Below, in pieces: positions 11,124-19,829 of a stretch of DNA of 64,000 bases; position 1 is the first letter of the stretch; every line of letters begins with the position of its first letter. A program made the translations under genes and the position numbers. This DNA comes from Lautropia sp. SCN 69-89. GTDB lineage: Bacteria; Pseudomonadota; Gammaproteobacteria; Burkholderiales; Burkholderiaceae_E. The notes under the pieces are model-generated. The model was not told where the DNA came from, searched no databases, and worked only from the letters and a program-made list of their open reading frames with translations. The stretch lies in NCBI GenBank assembly GCA_001724855.1, contig MEED01000012.1, forward strand, positions 186,001 to 250,000, in the 5' to 3' direction.

Positions 11124-12376
11124 GTCTCGCACAATGGCGCGAGCGGATCCCGCTGGCCAATTCCTGGCTGCTCGCCGCGGTCTTCTTCTGCATCCCGGTG
11201 CAGGTGGCGCCGGCCTACGTGCTGTCGGCGGCGATGCTGCTGCTGTGGCTGGTCGAGGGAGACCTTCGCCGGAAACTGCACGAACTCGCGGACGAGCCAC
11301 TGGTCTGGATCGTACTGGGCTGCTACGGGGTGCTGCTGCTGTCGCTGCTGTGGAGCGACGACCGAGGCTGGGGCTGGCAGACGATGCAGCGGCACAGGTT
11401 CTTCCTGCTGTTCCCGCTCTACTTCAGCGTGGCGCGACGCGAGCACTTCGGGCGCTACGTCGGCGCCTTTCTCGCGTCCATCGCGTTGTGCGAGGCACTG
11501 GCGTTCTACAACTGGGCGAGGCTCTACCTCTGGCCCGGCCTGCCTGAGGGCATCCGGGTCGACAAGTCCCTCGAGGACACCGCACCGTTCGTCGACCGGA
11601 TCTTCTACACGCCGGCACTGGCGCTGGCCGGATACCTCGCGGGACATCGGCTGCTCTTCGATGTGATGACGCTGCGCCGGCGCCTCGTCTACGGCGCGCT
11701 GCTCGCGACGACGACGCTGAACCTGGTGATCGCGGGCGGACGCACCGGCATGGTCGGCTTCCTCGCGTTGCTCGCGCTGCTGGCGTTCCAGCGCCTCGGG
11801 CGCCGCCCGTTGGTCGCCGCGTCGGCCGCGGCGGTGCTGGTGGGCGCCGTGCTCGCGGGCGCCTATCAGGGCAGCAGCTACTTCAGGAGCCGGGCCGACG
11901 ACGCGGTCGATACGTTCCTCCACTACAGGGAGCGACCACAATACTCGGTGAGCGTGCGCCTCGTCTATGCGATGAATGCGCTGCGGATCTACGCGGCGCA
12001 TCCGCTGCTCGGCGTCGGTGTCGGCGACTACCCGAAGGAATACGAGCGGGTCAACGCGATCCATACCCCGCAGTGGGAGCCCGCCTGGAATCCGCACAAC
12101 CATTACCTGTTCGTACTCACCGCCGCCGGGATACCGGGCGGCATCGCGCTCGCACTGGTGCTCGGCTATCCGCTGCGGCGGCGCGGGCCGGCCGACGGGC
12201 GCGAACGGATCCGCCGTGCGGTGCCGGTGCTGATGATCACGATCTGCCTGTTCGAGTCGTACCTGCTGCGCTCGAACGTGAGCATGATGTACATGCTGTT
12301 CACTGCCGCACTGTGGCGCGGTGCGTCTCCCGCGGATCCCGTGCGAGCAGCAAGCCTCCGGCCGCTGCCTGCATGA
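11120..12376 (+). CDS. O-antigen ligase (WaaL)-family membrane protein
   Basis: A 418-residue polytopic protein, about ten hydrophobic segments, with the Wzy_C/WaaL-type layout: a large periplasmic loop (residues about 235-340) holding SVRLVYAMNALRIYAAHPLLGVG and NPHNHYLFVLTAAGI, where the His-Asn-x-Tyr-Leu motif (326-330) is typical of ligases that transfer polymer to lipid A-core. A polymerase (Wzy) cannot be excluded, since the two share this domain. It starts at GTG inside a GTGA overlap with the upstream glycosyltransferase, arguing for a joint role in a surface glycan. Its last 77 bases overlap the convergent flippase-like gene. Confidence 0.82.
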   Translation: MSLAQWRERIPLANSWLLAAVFFCIPVQVAPAYVLSAAMLLLWLVEGDLRRKLHELADEPLVWIVLGCYGVLLLSLLWSDDRGWGWQTMQRHRFFLLFPLYFSVARREHFGRYVGAFLASIALCEALAFYNWARLYLWPGLPEGIRVDKSLEDTAPFVDRIFYTPALALAGYLAGHRLLFDVMTLRRRLVYGALLATTTLNLVIAGGRTGMVGFLALLALLAFQRLGRRPLVAASAAAVLVGAVLAGAYQGSSYFRSRADDAVDTFLHYRERPQYSVSVRLVYAMNALRIYAAHPLLGVGVGDYPKEYERVNAIHTPQWEPAWNPHNHYLFVLTAAGIPGGIALALVLGYPLRRRGPADGRERIRRAVPVLMITICLFESYLLRSNVSMMYMLFTAALWRGASPADPVRAASLRPLPA

Positions 12377-13283
12377 GCCCGAAGACCCCGTAGAGCACCG
12401 ACGCGCCGACGGCCGGCGCGGCCGGTACGCCGAACGCGGACAGCGCAACCACGGCCGCGGCCTCGCGCGTGCCCCAGCCGCCGAAGCTCACCGGCAGCGT
12501 CGCCATCAGGAAGACGGGCACCGCCGCGGCGGCCCAGCCCCAGGCAGCCAGCTCGATGCCCAGCGCGTGGCCGCCCAGTGCGAAGGCTGCGATCGACAAC
12601 GCCTGCACCGCCAGCGATGCGACGATCTGCAGCGCGTATTGCCGCCAGGCGCCCGGCCGCCTCGCGGCGGCGACGAGCCGCGCGCGCCAGCCGCTGGCCG
12701 GCCCCTCGAGGCCACCCAGCGCCGCTCCGAGTTGGCGCAGCGCGACGATGGCCAGCGCCGGCGCCGCGAGCAGGCATGCCGCCAGCGTCGCCAGCGCGCC
12801 AGCCCCCGCCGCGCGCAGCGCTGCCGGCACCAGCGCCTGCGCCGAGGTGCCGGCAACGCCCCAGGCAGCGGCCGCCATGCCCAGCACGACCAGCATCCAT
12901 AGCCCGCTCAGCCGGTCGAGGAACACCGACAGGCCCGCTTCGAGCGCCGGCAGGCCGCGACGGTTCAGCGTCACCGCGCGATAGACGTCGCCGCCGACGA
13001 TCGCGCCGGGCAGCAGCGCGTTGATCGCGACGGCGCGGAAGTAGACGCCGGCGGCCGCCAGCGCGCCGATGCGATGACCGAGCCAGCCGGCCAGTGCCCG
13101 CCAGCGCTGGGCCGACGCGAAGTTCGACAGCGCCGAGGCCGCGAGCCCGGCGAGCAGCCAGGCAGGGTTTGCGTTCGCGACCACGTGGACGACGCGCCCC
13201 GGGTCGGCCCACCAGAGGATCGCCGCGACCAGCAGCGGCGCCGCGATGGTCCGCGCCAGGGCGGTCGCGCGCTTGCGCGTCAT
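12300..13283 (-). CDS. Flippase-like membrane protein (UPF0104 / LPG-synthase TM domain)
   Basis: This 327-residue integral membrane protein has the lysylphosphatidylglycerol-synthase transmembrane (UPF0104) domain: LLAGLAASALSNFASAQRWRAL near the start, GVYFRAVAINALLPGAIVGGDVYRA, and SVFLDRLSGLWMLV. The hydrolase/transferase half of true MprF is absent. Relatives in glycan clusters are thought to move lipid-linked substrates, but this is inference. It is read together with the GT2 gene 31 bases upstream. Its 3' end overlaps the 3' end of the O-antigen ligase gene by 77 bases on the opposite strand. Confidence 0.83.
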   Translation of the reverse strand: MTRKRATALARTIAAPLLVAAILWWADPGRVVHVVANANPAWLLAGLAASALSNFASAQRWRALAGWLGHRIGALAAAGVYFRAVAINALLPGAIVGGDVYRAVTLNRRGLPALEAGLSVFLDRLSGLWMLVVLGMAAAAWGVAGTSAQALVPAALRAAGAGALATLAACLLAAPALAIVALRQLGAALGGLEGPASGWRARLVAAARRPGAWRQYALQIVASLAVQALSIAAFALGGHALGIELAAWGWAAAAVPVFLMATLPVSFGGWGTREAAAVVALSAFGVPAAPAVGASVLYGVFGLMQAAAGGLLLARDPRETHRATVRQ

Positions 13284-13314
13284 CGGCGCGTCCGCGCGGA
13301 ACCGGGCGGACGGT

Positions 13315-14334
13315 TCACGGAGTGCGCCCGGCCGGCCGCTCGCCGGACCGCAGCTCGCGCACGAAGTACTGCGGCGTGCCTCCTGCCTCGTGGTAGATGC
13401 GCGTGAGCAGCTCGCCGACCAGCCCCGCGACGACCAGCTGCACGCCCATCAGCAGCAGCATCACGCCGGCCAGCAGCAGCGGACGGCCGCCGATGTCCTC
13501 GCCCCCCAGCTTCAGCACCAGCAGCCAGGCGAGGATCAGCGCGCCCGGCGCGGCGAGCCACAGGCCGAGAGCGCCGAATGCGTGCAGCGGGCGCTGGCGG
13601 TAGCGCATGAAGAAGACGATCAGCACGAGGTCGAGAATCACCCGGAAGGTGCGGTCGATGCCGTACTTCGACACGCCCCGGGTGCGGGCATGATGGCGCA
13701 CCGGCATCTCGGCGATGCGTGCGCCGGCGTCGCGCGCGAGCGACGGAATGAAGCGATGCAATTCGCCATAGAGCCGGATCCGGTCGATGATCTCGCGCCG
13801 GTAGGCCTTGAGCGCGCAGCCGTAGTCGTGCAGGTGCACGCCGGTGCTGCGCGAGATCAGCCGGTTGGCGATCGCCGACGGCAGCCTGCGCGAAAGCGCC
13901 TTGTCCTGGCGCTGCTGGCGCCAGCCGGAGATCATGTCGATGCCGTCGTCGCGGTCGAGGCGCTCGATCATCGCCGGGATGTCGAGCGGGTCGTTCTGCA
14001 GGTCCGCGTCGAGCGTCACGACGTAGCGCCCGCGCACGCGGTCGAAGCCTGCCTGCAGCGCGCTCGATTGGCCATAATTGCGCGCCAGCAGCACGGGCCG
14101 CAGCCAGGGGTGGTCGGCCGCGAGCCGGGCGAGCGTCGCCGCGCTGTCGTCGCCCGAGCCGTCGTCGACGGCGATCAGTTCGAAGGCGCGACCGGTCGGG
14201 CGCATCGCCTGCTCGATGCGCTCGACCAGTTCGGGCAGGTTGTCGACCTCGTTGTAGACGGGGACGACAATGCTGACATCCGGGTCGGTGGTGGCGTGCA
14301 CGACGGCGGCTTCGGATGCGAGGGAATCGGGCAT
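13315..14334 (-). CDS. GT2 glycosyltransferase of the DPM1/ArnC/GtrB type
   Basis: A 339-residue polyisoprenyl-phosphate glycosyltransferase. The catalytic domain shows VSIVVPVYNEVDNLPELV (residues 20-37), VDDGSGDD (56-63) and the metal-binding DADLQNDP (109-116). Residues 255-315 contain two membrane spans that dock the enzyme to the inner membrane. Such enzymes load a sugar onto undecaprenyl or similar phosphate, supplying GT39/GT-C transferases like the divergently encoded neighbour; the pair probably works together. Start chosen at MPDSLASEAA; an upstream in-frame ATG would run into the divergent gene. Confidence 0.87.
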   Translation of the reverse strand: MPDSLASEAAVVHATTDPDVSIVVPVYNEVDNLPELVERIEQAMRPTGRAFELIAVDDGSGDDSAATLARLAADHPWLRPVLLARNYGQSSALQAGFDRVRGRYVVTLDADLQNDPLDIPAMIERLDRDDGIDMISGWRQQRQDKALSRRLPSAIANRLISRSTGVHLHDYGCALKAYRREIIDRIRLYGELHRFIPSLARDAGARIAEMPVRHHARTRGVSKYGIDRTFRVILDLVLIVFFMRYRQRPLHAFGALGLWLAAPGALILAWLLVLKLGGEDIGGRPLLLAGVMLLLMGVQLVVAGLVGELLTRIYHEAGGTPQYFVRELRSGERPAGRTP

Positions 14335-14392
14335 GGGGGGGCTCGGCGCGATGCGGGCAATGTTAACTGATGACTGATCGGGTTTCGCTTCG

Positions 14393-15880
14393 ATGAGCGC
14401 CGGCGCCACGACGACGGCCGCCACGGCTGCGCCGTCGGGTCGGCATCTGCTGTTGCTGATGCTGCTGTACTTCGGCGCGCACCTGTTGTCGCGGGTGCTG
14501 GTCTCCGGCGCGCTCGAGCTCGACGAGGCCGAGCAGGCGCTGTGGACTCAGCGGCTGGCGGCCGGCTACGGTGCGCAACCCCCGCTCTACACCTGGCTGC
14601 AGTGGGCCGTGTTCCAGCTGGCCGGCGTCTCGGTGTTCTCGCTGGCGCTGCTGAAGAACGTCCTGATCGCGCTCACCTACCTGTTCATCTACCTCGCGGC
14701 GCTTCGGGCGATGCCTGCGCGGCTGGCACTGCTCGCATCGGCCAGCATGCTGCTGATCCCGCACATCGGCTGGGAGTCACACCGCGACCTCACCCATTCG
14801 GTGCTGGTGACGACGATGGCGAGCGCGACGATTCTCGTCGTGATGCGCCTCGTCGAACGACCCCGCGCGGCGCTCTACCTGCTGCTCGGGCTCGTCGCCG
14901 GGCTGGGCATCCTGTCCAAGTACAGCTACGCGCTGTTCTTCGCGGCGCTCGCGCTGGCGCTGCTCGCCAGTCCGCAGGGGCGCAAGGTCGCGCGCAGCCC
15001 GTGGATCCTCGCAAGCGCGCTGGTGGCGCTGGCCGTCGTCGCGCCGCACGCGTGGTGGCTGCTCGACCACTGGCAGATGGCCAGCGAGCGAACGCTGGCG
15101 AAAATGGAGGCCCGGCCCGGGGCGGTCGTCGGCGCGCTGAGCGGGCTCGGCAGTCTCGCCGAGGCGATCGCCGGCACGCTGGTCGTGCTGGTCGTCGTGT
15201 GGGCGGCCGTGTTCGGCCGCGCTGCGTGGCGCGCGCGCAGCGCCGGCCCGCGCAGCGCGCATTGCGTCCTCTGGCTGCGCTACCTCGCGGCGCTCGCGGC
15301 GCTGCTGGCGGCGATGGTGGTGCTGGGCGGGGTCGGCAACGTGAAGGGGCGCTGGCTGCAGCCGCTGCTGTGCATGGCGCCGCTGATCTGGTTCGGCTGC
15401 CGCGCCGACCTCGACGGGCATCCGCGTCTTCGCGCCTATGGCCGCGTGCTGGTCGGCTTCGCGCTCGTCTTCCTGACGCTGCTCACGCTGCGGCCGTTCT
15501 ACGACGGCTGGCGCGGCCGTCCGGGCGACCTGAACCAGCCCGCGGCGACGCTCGCGCGGGCGCTCGAGGCGCAGGGTTACGACGGCCGCGGCACCATCGT
15601 CGCGTCCGATCGCGTGATGGCCGGCGTGCTCAGGACGCGCTTCACTCACGCGCGCGTCGAAACCTGGGCCGCCGGCGCGCCGCCACTGCGGCTCGTCGAG
15701 GGCGAGGCGCTGCTGCTGATCGCCGGCGCCGGTCACGAAGCCTGGCTGCGCGAGCGCACGGCGGCGCTCGGCGTCGGCGCACACGCCGGGGTCGCCGGCG
15801 AACTCATGCTGCCGTTCACCTGGTCACGCCCGGGGCAACCCGAGGCGAAATACCGCTTCGTGCTCGTGCGTCGCCGATGA
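14393..15880 (+). CDS. GT39/PMT-type glycosyltransferase (ArnT-like)
   Basis: A 495-residue integral membrane GT-C glycosyltransferase with about 11-12 hydrophobic segments. The first periplasmic loop contains LELDEAEQALWTQRL and YGAQPPLYTWLQWAVF, the acidic and aromatic signature of the ArnT/PMT group, which takes a sugar from a polyprenyl-phosphate carrier. The C-terminal 150 residues form a periplasmic domain. The acceptor may be lipid A, core or another envelope molecule. It is divergent from the GT2 gene (58 bases apart), the likely supplier of its lipid-linked donor, and meets waaC tail-to-tail with only 5 bases between. Confidence 0.87.
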   Translation: MSAGATTTAATAAPSGRHLLLLMLLYFGAHLLSRVLVSGALELDEAEQALWTQRLAAGYGAQPPLYTWLQWAVFQLAGVSVFSLALLKNVLIALTYLFIYLAALRAMPARLALLASASMLLIPHIGWESHRDLTHSVLVTTMASATILVVMRLVERPRAALYLLLGLVAGLGILSKYSYALFFAALALALLASPQGRKVARSPWILASALVALAVVAPHAWWLLDHWQMASERTLAKMEARPGAVVGALSGLGSLAEAIAGTLVVLVVVWAAVFGRAAWRARSAGPRSAHCVLWLRYLAALAALLAAMVVLGGVGNVKGRWLQPLLCMAPLIWFGCRADLDGHPRLRAYGRVLVGFALVFLTLLTLRPFYDGWRGRPGDLNQPAATLARALEAQGYDGRGTIVASDRVMAGVLRTRFTHARVETWAAGAPPLRLVEGEALLLIAGAGHEAWLRERTAALGVGAHAGVAGELMLPFTWSRPGQPEAKYRFVLVRRR

Positions 15881-15885
15881 ACCGA

Positions 15886-16908
15886 TCAGCCGAGCGCGCC
15901 CAGCTGCTCGAGCGCCGACCACACCTCGTCGACCTCGGGCATCGCGCCGGCGTCCCCGAACGCCGCCATCTGCGACAGCCAGAACGGCTCGGCCCGAAAC
16001 CTCGGCCAGCGCGGCGTGTCGGGGACCATGAACACCAGCGGGCGTTCGAAGGCCGCGGCCAGGTGCGTGAGGCCGGTGTCCAGGCCGACGACCGCGCGCG
16101 CATGCGCGAGCAGCGCGGCGCACTGTGTGAGGCTCAGCCGCTGCGGCACGCGCGCGCGCGGCAGTCCGGCGGCGATCGTCTCTGCGCGCGCGCGCTCGGC
16201 ATCGTTGCCCCAGGGCAGCACGAGGTTGCGGCCGGCCGCGTCGAGCCGCTGCGCGAGGGCACGCCAGCGCCCGGCCGGCCACTGCTTCTCGGGACGCGCG
16301 GTCATGTGCAGCAGCACGATCGACCCCGGCGCGATCGCTCCGCCCGGCATCTGCGCGAGGCTGGCAACCGGCGGCGGTGCGAGCGCGAAGCGCGGCAGTC
16401 CTTCGATGCGATAGCCGAGCGCCTGCGCGGCGAGCGAGCGCAGCGCGCGGATCGCGTGCTGCTTCTGGTCGACGCGAAAGCGTCGTTGGTAGAGGAGCGC
16501 CGCCAGCGGCTCGCGCGCGCTCGCGCGGTCGAAGCCGGCGCGTGGGCCGCGGCCCTGCAGCGCCAGGAACGCGCTCTTGAGCAGGCCTTGAAGGTCGAGG
16601 ATCAGGTCGTAGCGACGGGCGCGAAAGCCCGCGCGAAAGCGCGACCATTCGGTCCGCGTAGTCGCCGACAGCGGCGCCTTTCGCCAGCGACGCATCGCCA
16701 CGCGGTGGATCGTGGCGACGCCGGGGTGCAGCGCCGGAAGCTCGGCGAACGAATCCTCGACCACCCAGTCGATCCGCGCCGCGGGGAAAGCCGAGAGGAT
16801 GTCGGTGACCACCGGCAGCGCGTGGATCACGTCGCCGAGCGAGCTGGTCTTGACCAGCGCCACTTCGAGCGCCGCGGGGGAGAGGCCGACCGTGTCCGGG
16901 CTCGCCAT
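15886..16908 (-). CDS. waaC: Lipopolysaccharide heptosyltransferase I WaaC
   Basis: WaaC adds the first L-glycero-D-manno-heptose to Kdo2-lipid A (GT9 family, inner leaflet). The 340-residue protein shows the GT9 N-terminus VKTSSLGDVIHALPVVTDI with IDWVVEDSF, a central LHMTARPEKQWPAGRW, and the donor-site VGLDTGLTHLAAAFERPLVFMV with the DTGLTH motif of the family. It starts 2 bases after the stop of the FAD-dependent oxidoreductase gene and is therefore probably co-transcribed with it, an unusual partner for an LPS gene. Confidence 0.93.
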   Translation of the reverse strand: MASPDTVGLSPAALEVALVKTSSLGDVIHALPVVTDILSAFPAARIDWVVEDSFAELPALHPGVATIHRVAMRRWRKAPLSATTRTEWSRFRAGFRARRYDLILDLQGLLKSAFLALQGRGPRAGFDRASAREPLAALLYQRRFRVDQKQHAIRALRSLAAQALGYRIEGLPRFALAPPPVASLAQMPGGAIAPGSIVLLHMTARPEKQWPAGRWRALAQRLDAAGRNLVLPWGNDAERARAETIAAGLPRARVPQRLSLTQCAALLAHARAVVGLDTGLTHLAAAFERPLVFMVPDTPRWPRFRAEPFWLSQMAAFGDAGAMPEVDEVWSALEQLGALG

Positions 16909-16910
16909 GT

Positions 16911-18071
16911 TCAGACGACCAGCCGCTCGGCGTGTGCGGCGCCCTTCGCGAAGCGCTCGATCCGCAGCGGGGTCATGTCGATGAACGCCGGCTCGCCGGC
17001 GATCTCCTGCGCGACGATGCGCCCGATCGCGGCGGCCTGCTGCACGCCGTGCCCCGAAAAGCCGCAGGCGTTGTACCAGCCCGGTGCCCCCGGCATCTCG
17101 CCGATCACCGGCTGGTGATCGGGCGTCGTCTCGTAGTACCCCCACCAGCAGGCGCGCCGGTCCAGCGACAGCGTCTCGAACCACGGGAAGTGGCGCAGTG
17201 CCGCCGCGTAGACCGTTTCGAGCCAGCTCCAGTCGATGCCTTCGGCGAAGCCGGTGTCGGCGGGATTGGCGAGCCCGAAGATCAGGCGCTCGCGCTCGGA
17301 GCGGAACCACAGGCCGGTGTCGAGGTCGATGGTGAGCGGATACGACGGCGCCGGCGCGAGCGGGGCCGTCGCGTAGACCATGCGACGCGCCGGCTGCACC
17401 GGCACCTGCAGTTGCGCCATCGCTGCGACCTCGCCGGCCCAGGCGCCGGCCGCGTTGACCACCCAGCCGGCCTCGAACGCCTCGGTCGTCGCAGCCCCGG
17501 CCGCGACCTGCCAGCGCCCGTCGCGGCGCGCGATCGCACGCACCGCGCAGTTCAGCCGCACCGTCGCGCCGGCGGCGCGCGCGCCTGCCAGCCAGTGCAT
17601 CGTGATGCCATGCGGATCGACGACGCCGTCGAGCCCGCAGTACGTGGCGCCCGCATAGCCGTCGACGCCGGCAGGCACGATGCGCGTCGCCGCGGCCGGC
17701 TCGAGGATCTCGACCGGCATCCCGAGCCGTTGCTGCATTCGTGCCGCCTCGCAGTGCGCATTCCATTGAGACTGCGGCACGTAGAACAGGTAGCCGATCG
17801 GCCGATAGCCGGCGTCGGCCATGTCACGGTACTCGGCGATGCTCGCGGCCGACAGGCGGACGTTGACCTCTTCGGAGAACTGCACGCGAACGCCGGCGGC
17901 GCTGCGACCCGTGGAGCCAGCCGCCGGCGCAGGCTCGCGTTCGAGCGCCACGACGCGCAGCCCGCGCTCGGCGAGCCTGCGCGCGCAGGCCGCGCCGACG
18001 ATGCCGGCACCGATGACGAGCACGTCGGCCTGCGTCGTCGTCCTGGCGGGGGGCATGAGTTCGTCGGGCAT
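16911..18071 (-). CDS. FAD-dependent oxidoreductase of the DAO (glycine/sarcosine oxidase) family
   Basis: A 386-residue flavoprotein of the D-amino-acid-oxidase superfamily. The dinucleotide site VLVIGAGIVGAACARRLAERG is followed by VVALERE and the FAD-contact STGRSAAGVR. GWVVNAAGAWAGEVAAM marks the middle, and the C-terminus has TPDHQPVIGEMPGAPGWYNACGFSGHGVQQAAA, typical of sarcosine-oxidase beta-like and glycine-oxidase-like proteins that oxidise secondary amines or amino acids. The exact substrate is not predictable. Start chosen at MPDELMPPARTTT; a second ATG five codons on is possible. It is followed at 2 bases by waaC. Confidence 0.82.
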   Translation of the reverse strand: MPDELMPPARTTTQADVLVIGAGIVGAACARRLAERGLRVVALEREPAPAAGSTGRSAAGVRVQFSEEVNVRLSAASIAEYRDMADAGYRPIGYLFYVPQSQWNAHCEAARMQQRLGMPVEILEPAAATRIVPAGVDGYAGATYCGLDGVVDPHGITMHWLAGARAAGATVRLNCAVRAIARRDGRWQVAAGAATTEAFEAGWVVNAAGAWAGEVAAMAQLQVPVQPARRMVYATAPLAPAPSYPLTIDLDTGLWFRSERERLIFGLANPADTGFAEGIDWSWLETVYAAALRHFPWFETLSLDRRACWWGYYETTPDHQPVIGEMPGAPGWYNACGFSGHGVQQAAAIGRIVAQEIAGEPAFIDMTPLRIERFAKGAAHAERLVV

Positions 18072-18176
18072 CGAAGCGACCGGAATCGCGGGGCGGGTGT
18101 GCCCGAATGATAAACGTCCCGATCGGGGGGCGGCCGGTGCGTTGCATGGCGCGAATGGCGGTACGATCGCGTGGCG

Positions 18177-18821
18177 ATGAATGCAAACCTGACCGTCGGC
18201 GCGCTGTTGTCCGGGATCGAGATCGCGGGAACGCTGGCCTTCGCGCTGTCGGGCTTCATCGAGGCGACGCGCAAGCGAATGGACATCGTCGGCGCGGCGG
18301 CAGTGACCTTCTTCGCCGCGTTCGGCGGCGGGACGCTGCGCGATCTGCTGCTCGATCGCCGGCCGTTCTTCTGGGTGACGCACAGCGGCTACGTCTGGGC
18401 CGTGCTCGCGCTGGTCGTGCTCGGCTGGCTCTGGATGCGCGCCGCGCGTCCGTCGCCGCCGGCCTGGCCGATGCTCTGGGCCGACGCGTTCGGCATGGGG
18501 CTGTTCAGTGCAGCAGGCACCGGGATGGCCTGGGACGCCGGCCAGCCCGCGATCGTCTGTGCGCTGATGGGCGTGGTGACCGGCGTGTTCGGTGGCGTGA
18601 TGCGCGACGTGCTGTGCAACGAGGTGCCGGCCGTGTTCAGCGATCACCGACCGTACGCGGTGTGCGCGTTCGTCGGGGCCTGGGCGTTCCTGGCGGTGGC
18701 GGTCGCCGACGGTCCGGGTTGGTCCGCGCTCGCGGCCGGCATCGCCGTCACCGCGGGCCTGCGCCTGCTCGCGCTGGCGCGCGGCTGGAAGGTGCCTGGC
18801 CTGGGGCGGACTCCGCCATGA
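18177..18821 (+). CDS. UPF0126 / TRIC-type membrane protein
   Basis: A 214-residue inner-membrane protein of the UPF0126 (YadS/YicG) family, homologous to eukaryotic TRIC cation channels. It has seven hydrophobic segments in two glycine-rich repeats. The first repeat holds FAAFGGGTLRDLLLDRRPFFW (in two parts around residues 46-66), the second VFGGVMRDVLCNEVP, the paired GG-x-x-RD motifs of the family. Prokaryotic TRICs conduct monovalent cations; related members may transport glycine. The ATG was preferred to a GTG two codons earlier. It is divergent from the FAD oxidoreductase (105-base gap) and single. Confidence 0.9.
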   Translation: MNANLTVGALLSGIEIAGTLAFALSGFIEATRKRMDIVGAAAVTFFAAFGGGTLRDLLLDRRPFFWVTHSGYVWAVLALVVLGWLWMRAARPSPPAWPMLWADAFGMGLFSAAGTGMAWDAGQPAIVCALMGVVTGVFGGVMRDVLCNEVPAVFSDHRPYAVCAFVGAWAFLAVAVADGPGWSALAAGIAVTAGLRLLALARGWKVPGLGRTPP

Positions 18822-18869
18822 GCATCGAGCCGACGATCGAAGGGTTGCGACGGAACCCGCAGCCGGTGC

Positions 18870-19778
18870 TCAGCGACGGCCGGTCGTCAGCATGACGATC
18901 GCGCCGATCACCACCAGCGCGCCGGCGATCTGGATCGTGGCGACGTGCTGGTCGAGCACCACCCAGCCGAGAAACAGGGCCGCGATCGGCTCGAAGTTCA
19001 TCACTGCGGCATTGTTGACCGCGCCCAGCCGGGGCAGCAGCACGAACAGCGCAGTGATCGCCGACGAGTAGAGGACGGTGAGTGCCGCCAGCGCGGCCCA
19101 GCCGATGCCGTCGGCCGGCCAGTCGAATCTGCCGCCCAGTGCACCGGCGCCGATCGCGACCGTGGTCACCACCAGCATCAGCACCAGCGTGCGCAGGCGG
19201 CCGTCGGTGCTGCCCAGCCAGCGGGTGGTGAGATAGAGCGCGCTGGCGAACGAGGCCGCGCCGCCCAGCGCGAACGCGACGCCGACGCCCATCGACGCGG
19301 GCGCTGTCGCGGCGCCGGCCGGTGGCCGGGCGAGGCCGGCCACGTCGAGCGCGACCGCCAGTCCGAACAGCGCGATCGGCATGGCCACGAAGGCGCGGCG
19401 CGATGGCCGCTCGCCGCCCGCGGCCCAGGAGATCAGTCCGAGCATCAGCGGGAAGGTGTTGAACGCGAGCAGCGCCAGTGCCACCGGGATGCGCGCCACC
19501 GCCGAATACAGGCACAGGCTCTGGATCGCCACGAGCAGGCCGATGCCCACGGCGCGGCGCAGCGTCGGCGCCGACATGCGCAGCGCCACGCCGGCCTGCG
19601 CGAGCAGCGCCAGCACGAACAGCGCTGCGCCCATCGAGCGCACGGCCACTGCGGTGGCAACGTTCGCGCCGTGGTCGAAGGCGAGACGCGCGGCGACGTG
19701 GTTGCTGGCGAACGAGACGGCGATCAGCAGCAGCAGCGAAACGCCGAGCCAGCGGGGAAGGGGCGTCGGGGAACTCAT
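18870..19778 (-). CDS. EamA/DMT-family transporter
   Basis: A 302-residue membrane protein with ten hydrophobic segments in two EamA repeats (residues about 10-140 and 155-300). The N-terminus LLIAVSFASNHVAARLAF and the start of repeat two, VGVAFALGGAASFASALYLTTRW, are typical of drug/metabolite exporters such as RhaT- or YdcZ-like proteins. The substrate cannot be told from sequence. It lies 51 bases downstream of pgaD on the same strand, so read-through from the pga operon is possible, though no functional link to the exopolysaccharide is known. Confidence 0.88.
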   Translation of the reverse strand: MSSPTPLPRWLGVSLLLLIAVSFASNHVAARLAFDHGANVATAVAVRSMGAALFVLALLAQAGVALRMSAPTLRRAVGIGLLVAIQSLCLYSAVARIPVALALLAFNTFPLMLGLISWAAGGERPSRRAFVAMPIALFGLAVALDVAGLARPPAGAATAPASMGVGVAFALGGAASFASALYLTTRWLGSTDGRLRTLVLMLVVTTVAIGAGALGGRFDWPADGIGWAALAALTVLYSSAITALFVLLPRLGAVNNAAVMNFEPIAALFLGWVVLDQHVATIQIAGALVVIGAIVMLTTGRR

Positions 19779-19829
19779 CGAGCCGCGAGGATACCAGCGC
19801 GGCTTTCGCCTCGCGCCGTTCCTGCGGCA

